NCBI GenBank assembly: GCA_027484725.1
Contig: JAIXSK010000017.1
Span: 186,001 to 250,000, forward strand
Reading direction: 5' to 3'
From: Flavobacterium sp.
GTDB taxonomy: Bacteria > Bacteroidota > Bacteroidia > Flavobacteriales > Flavobacteriaceae
DNA length: 64,000 bases
Shown here: positions 61,235 through 64,000 of the stretch, in pieces
Layout: every line of letters begins with the position of its first letter
Position numbering within the stretch: the stretch's first letter is position 1
The notes under the pieces: model-generated
Seen by the model: the letters and a program-made list of their open reading frames with translations, nothing else
Database searches by the model: none
Told to the model about the DNA's origin: nothing
Made by a program: the position numbers and the translations under genes

Positions 61235-62491
61235 ATGAAAAACCAAAGCGTTACCAACAATCTCGATTGGATGAGCGTATTCATCTACATTGTTCTGGTC
61301 ATATTGGGCTGGCTAAATATCTATTCATCGTCATTATCTCTTTCTGATGACAATTACATCCTAGATCTCTCTCAGTTCTACGGCAAGCAATTATTTAGTA
61401 TTGCGCTGGCAATTCCGCTTATTTTTATTGTGCTTTCGGTAGAAGGAAAGTTTTATGAAAAGTTTGCCGGAGTAATTTACATCATCGGACTATTGTCACT
61501 AGCCGGATTGTTTGTTTTTGGTAAAACGGTCAAAGGTCAGGCCAACTGGTATTCTTTTGGCTCATTTGGTTTGCAACCTTCTGAGTTCGTTAAAGCAGCC
61601 ACTTCACTGGCTTTGGCCAAATACCTCAGCGATGTTCAGATAAACCTCAAAGATACCAACCGACAAATGCAGGCATTGGCCATCATCTTTGTGCCGGTCA
61701 TTTTGATTGCAGTTCATGATCCGGGCAGTGCACTTATTTTTATGTCCCTGTTTTTTGTTTTGTACCGAGAGGGGCTTCCTCCGTGGTACTTATGGACCGG
61801 TTTTATCGCCATTATTTTATTTGTAATGGCACTTATATTCAAGCCTTGGGCGGTGGTGCTCATTGCCGCAGCCGTCATTGGTTTGGTTTATTTTAGAAGC
61901 AGAATTGTTGATCGGAACATCATTGCCAGTGCAATAGTTTTGGTCATGATTACGGGCTTTGTGTTTTCAGTTGATTATGTGTTTGAATCAGTTTTTAAAC
62001 AACACCACCGCGATCGTTTTAATATTTTACTCGGCAAAGAAGTTGATATGAAAGGCATCGGATACAACACCAATCAATCTGAAATTGCCATTGGCTCGGG
62101 CGGTTGGTTTGGCAAAGGATTTCTGGAAGGCACACAAACCAAAGGCGGCTTTGTACCTGAACAACATACCGATTACATTTTTACTACCGTTGGAGAAGAA
62201 TGGGGCTTTTTGGGTTCTTTGGCGGTTATTGGATTGTTTGTTGGACTCATTTTTAGAATCATCTATTTGGCCGAGCGACAGAAAACCAAATTCAGTAGGG
62301 TTTATGGCTATTGTGTAGCTTGTATTTTGTTTATTCACTTCTTTGTCAATATTGCCATGGTGGCCGGAATCTTCCCCACTATTGGGGTTCCTTTACCCTT
62401 CTTTTCATATGGTGGGTCCGGTCTTTGGGGCTTTACCATTTTGTTGTTTATCTTTCTAAAAATGGATGCCAATAAGGTCAATGAATGGTAA
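61235..62491 (+). CDS. rodA: Rod-shape SEDS glycosyltransferase RodA
   Basis: 418 residues with about ten membrane helices. The peptidoglycan polymerase partner of PBP2. SEDS hallmarks are seen: GSFGLQPSEFVKAATSLALA, HDPGSALIFMSLFF with the Asp, and GVPLPFFSYGGSGLWGF near the end. An extra hydrophobic stretch in the middle (residues ~185-245) is longer than in E. coli, as I would expect for Bacteroidota. Last gene of the mre operon. Confidence 0.95.
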   Translation: MKNQSVTNNLDWMSVFIYIVLVILGWLNIYSSSLSLSDDNYILDLSQFYGKQLFSIALAIPLIFIVLSVEGKFYEKFAGVIYIIGLLSLAGLFVFGKTVKGQANWYSFGSFGLQPSEFVKAATSLALAKYLSDVQINLKDTNRQMQALAIIFVPVILIAVHDPGSALIFMSLFFVLYREGLPPWYLWTGFIAIILFVMALIFKPWAVVLIAAAVIGLVYFRSRIVDRNIIASAIVLVMITGFVFSVDYVFESVFKQHHRDRFNILLGKEVDMKGIGYNTNQSEIAIGSGGWFGKGFLEGTQTKGGFVPEQHTDYIFTTVGEEWGFLGSLAVIGLFVGLIFRIIYLAERQKTKFSRVYGYCVACILFIHFFVNIAMVAGIFPTIGVPLPFFSYGGSGLWGFTILLFIFLKMDANKVNEW

Positions 62492-62509
62492 TGATAAAAC
62501 ATAAAAAAA

Positions 62510-62533
62510 CCGCTACATCGAGCGGCTTTTTTT
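62510..62533. terminator. Bidirectional terminator after rodA
   Basis: CCGCT (62510-62514) pairs with AGCGG (62521-62525), flanked by A and T tracts, between rodA and the convergent protease gene. Confidence 0.75.
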
Positions 62534-62535
62534 AT

Positions 62536-64000
62536 TTAAGATTTAATCGGATCCTTTTTGATTTTAGTCACCACTTTCTTGCCCGCATTTTTGGGCTGTA
62601 AATCATCGAGTACATTGAGCGCTTCTTCAACATAGATGTCTTTTGAAAGACTTTCATGCCATCTGTCGCGCTTTTCTTTGAGCGAAGCATCAGTTTTCAT
62701 GGCTTCTTGCTCATACGGCAATGATTTGAACTCTAAACTGTTTTTATAATCGGCAATCGATTTGAATTTTTTAGCTTTTTCTTCAATGGCTTTTTGTTCA
62801 GCCTTGAATTGGTCAATATTCAAATTGTATACACTTTCTTTGTTGCGCTCATCAATCCATTTGGCATTTTCATCAATGAGTTTGAATTTAGGATTCTCAG
62901 AAATGCGTTTTTTGCTGTTATCAATCGCTGCGTCAAAATTGGTTTGTTTGTCCCAGAATTTAAACTCAGACGGATCTATTTTATCCCAAGGCATGGCATT
63001 GTCAATGTCGCGCTCACCCATTTTTAAATAAGCATATCTATCGGGAATGGCTACATCACTGCTTACGCCTTCTAACTGAGTTGAACCTCCGGTAATTCTG
63101 TAGAATTTTTGCGTTGTTGTTTTAAGCGCCCCTAAATCGCCCACATTGCTGCCGCGTACAAACTGATTCAAATCAATCACGTTTTGAACCGTTCCTTTTC
63201 CATACGATTGTTTGCTGCCAATAATGATTCCCCGGCGGTAATCTTGCATGGCCGCAGCAAAAATTTCAGAAGCCGAAGCTGAGAAACTATTTTGCATCAC
63301 CACCAATGGTCCGTCCCATTGTATGCGTTTGTCTTTATCGTATAAAACTTCTTTTTTGCGCCCGGCTGATTTAATTTGTACCACCGGACCTTCTTCTATA
63401 AATAATCCGGCTATATCTACTACGGTTTTAAGCGAGCCCCCGCCATTGTCGCGCAAATCCATGATGATACCTTGAACTCCGTCATTTTTGAGGCGCTCAA
63501 CTTCTTGAGCTACATCTTTTCCGGCATCACGGCTGTCGTTGTTCTCAAAATCAATGTAGAATTTTGGCAAGTAAATAATTCCGTATTTTACACCGTTTCT
63601 TTCTACCACACTTGATTTGGCATAGGTTTCTTCAATTTCAACAATATCGCGAATAATCGAAATAATCTTGATGGTTCCATCAACTTTTTTAACCGTCAAC
63701 CGAACTTCGGTTCCTTTGGGGCCTTTGATTTTTTTAACAACATCATCTAAATGCATCCCCACAACTTCAACCGGTTCTTGGTTGCCTTGTGCTACTTTGA
63801 GGATGATATCGCCCGCTTCTAGTTCTTTTCCGCGCCACGCCGGACCTCCGGAAATAAGCTCTGAGATTTCAGTGTAATCGTTTTTCTTCTGTAAACGCGC
63901 TCCAATTCCTTCAAGTTTCCCGCTCATGCTCACATCAAAACGCTCTTTTTCATCGGGCGGAAAGTAATTGGTATGCGGATCAAAACGCGTAGCAATAGCA
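62536..64000 (-). CDS. prc: Tail-specific protease Prc, 5' end outside window
   Basis: At least 488 residues are visible; the frame stays open to the window edge (ATRFDPHTNYFPPDEKERFD before the internal GTG/ATG), so the N terminus lies beyond base 64000. A PDZ domain (GIGARLQKKNDYTEISELI to VRLTVKKVDG) precedes the S41 peptidase domain with the catalytic Ser in NSFSASASEIFAAAM and Lys in SYGKGTVQ. The C-terminal ~150 residues are the charged helical tail of Prc-type carboxy-terminal proteases. It degrades or trims periplasmic proteins, including cell-wall hydrolases in E. coli. Confidence 0.93.
   Translation of the reverse strand, partial: AIATRFDPHTNYFPPDEKERFDVSMSGKLEGIGARLQKKNDYTEISELISGGPAWRGKELEAGDIILKVAQGNQEPVEVVGMHLDDVVKKIKGPKGTEVRLTVKKVDGTIKIISIIRDIVEIEETYAKSSVVERNGVKYGIIYLPKFYIDFENNDSRDAGKDVAQEVERLKNDGVQGIIMDLRDNGGGSLKTVVDIAGLFIEEGPVVQIKSAGRKKEVLYDKDKRIQWDGPLVVMQNSFSASASEIFAAAMQDYRRGIIIGSKQSYGKGTVQNVIDLNQFVRGSNVGDLGALKTTTQKFYRITGGSTQLEGVSSDVAIPDRYAYLKMGERDIDNAMPWDKIDPSEFKFWDKQTNFDAAIDNSKKRISENPKFKLIDENAKWIDERNKESVYNLNIDQFKAEQKAIEEKAKKFKSIADYKNSLEFKSLPYEQEAMKTDASLKEKRDRWHESLSKDIYVEEALNVLDDLQPKNAGKKVVTKIKKDPIKS

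Overview
The window reads as chromosome of a member of the Flavobacteriaceae (phylum Bacteroidota), close to Flavobacterium. The evidence is the gliding and type IX secretion genes (gldB, gldC, porT, a protein with a T9SS type A C-terminal tail), the TamL lipoprotein form of TamA, many promoters with the Bacteroidota -7 box TAnnTTTG instead of a sigma-70 -10 box, the near absence of Shine-Dalgarno sequences, frequent TTG starts, and interspersed repeats of a type I associate with Flavobacterium. The content is mostly core chromosome: there is no phage, insertion sequence, integrase, CRISPR array, rRNA or tRNA gene that I can see.

Layout. 0-9.9 kb: the end of an alpha/beta hydrolase, engB, the gldB-gldC pair divergent from nadE, a LuxR-type response regulator, dnaG, an ECF sigma / membrane anti-sigma-like / beta-barrel operon and a polyprenyl diphosphate synthase. 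10-18 kb: a surface-type lipoprotein, rlmN, an O-methyltransferase, a PAP2 phosphatase with tatA, and a four-gene envelope operon (two CarboxypepD_reg-like proteins, a DUF6702 protein, an M1 peptidase). 18-26.5 kb: pepE, an orphan glycogen-binding-type domain, pckA, DUF423, DUF3108, a saccharopine dehydrogenase-like enzyme with an Lrp regulator, and a divergent oxidoreductase/HxlR pair resembling qorB/qorR. 26.5-36.9 kb: a seven-repeat T9SS cargo protein, a YugP-type zinc peptidase, leuS with an odd AT-rich segment, then ftsX-DUF3098-uppP-truB, pyrH and frr. 37-45.5 kb: a cation/proton antiporter, an RND/MMPL transporter, asnS and rpoN. 45.5-56.8 kb: an outer-membrane barrel, folA, ubiE-porT, an RNA 2'-O-methyltransferase, tamL, fba, accD, an ABC permease and purH. 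56.9-64 kb: the rod-shape cluster mreB-mreC-mreD-mrdA-rodA and a tail-specific protease cut by the window end.

Functionally the window mixes envelope building (uppP, PAP2, ftsX, mre/rod, tamL, prc), T9SS/gliding (gldBC, porT, cargo) and housekeeping (dnaG, leuS, asnS, frr, pyrH, purH, accD, pckA, fba).

The most interesting non-genic signal is a family of ~80-105 bp intergenic repeats. Five clear copies have conserved ends but different central stems that stay self-complementary in every copy, and all lie in the same orientation. The most interesting protein-level signals are the AT-rich replacement in front of the KMSKS loop of LeuRS and the loss of zinc-ligand residues in both DnaG and AccD.
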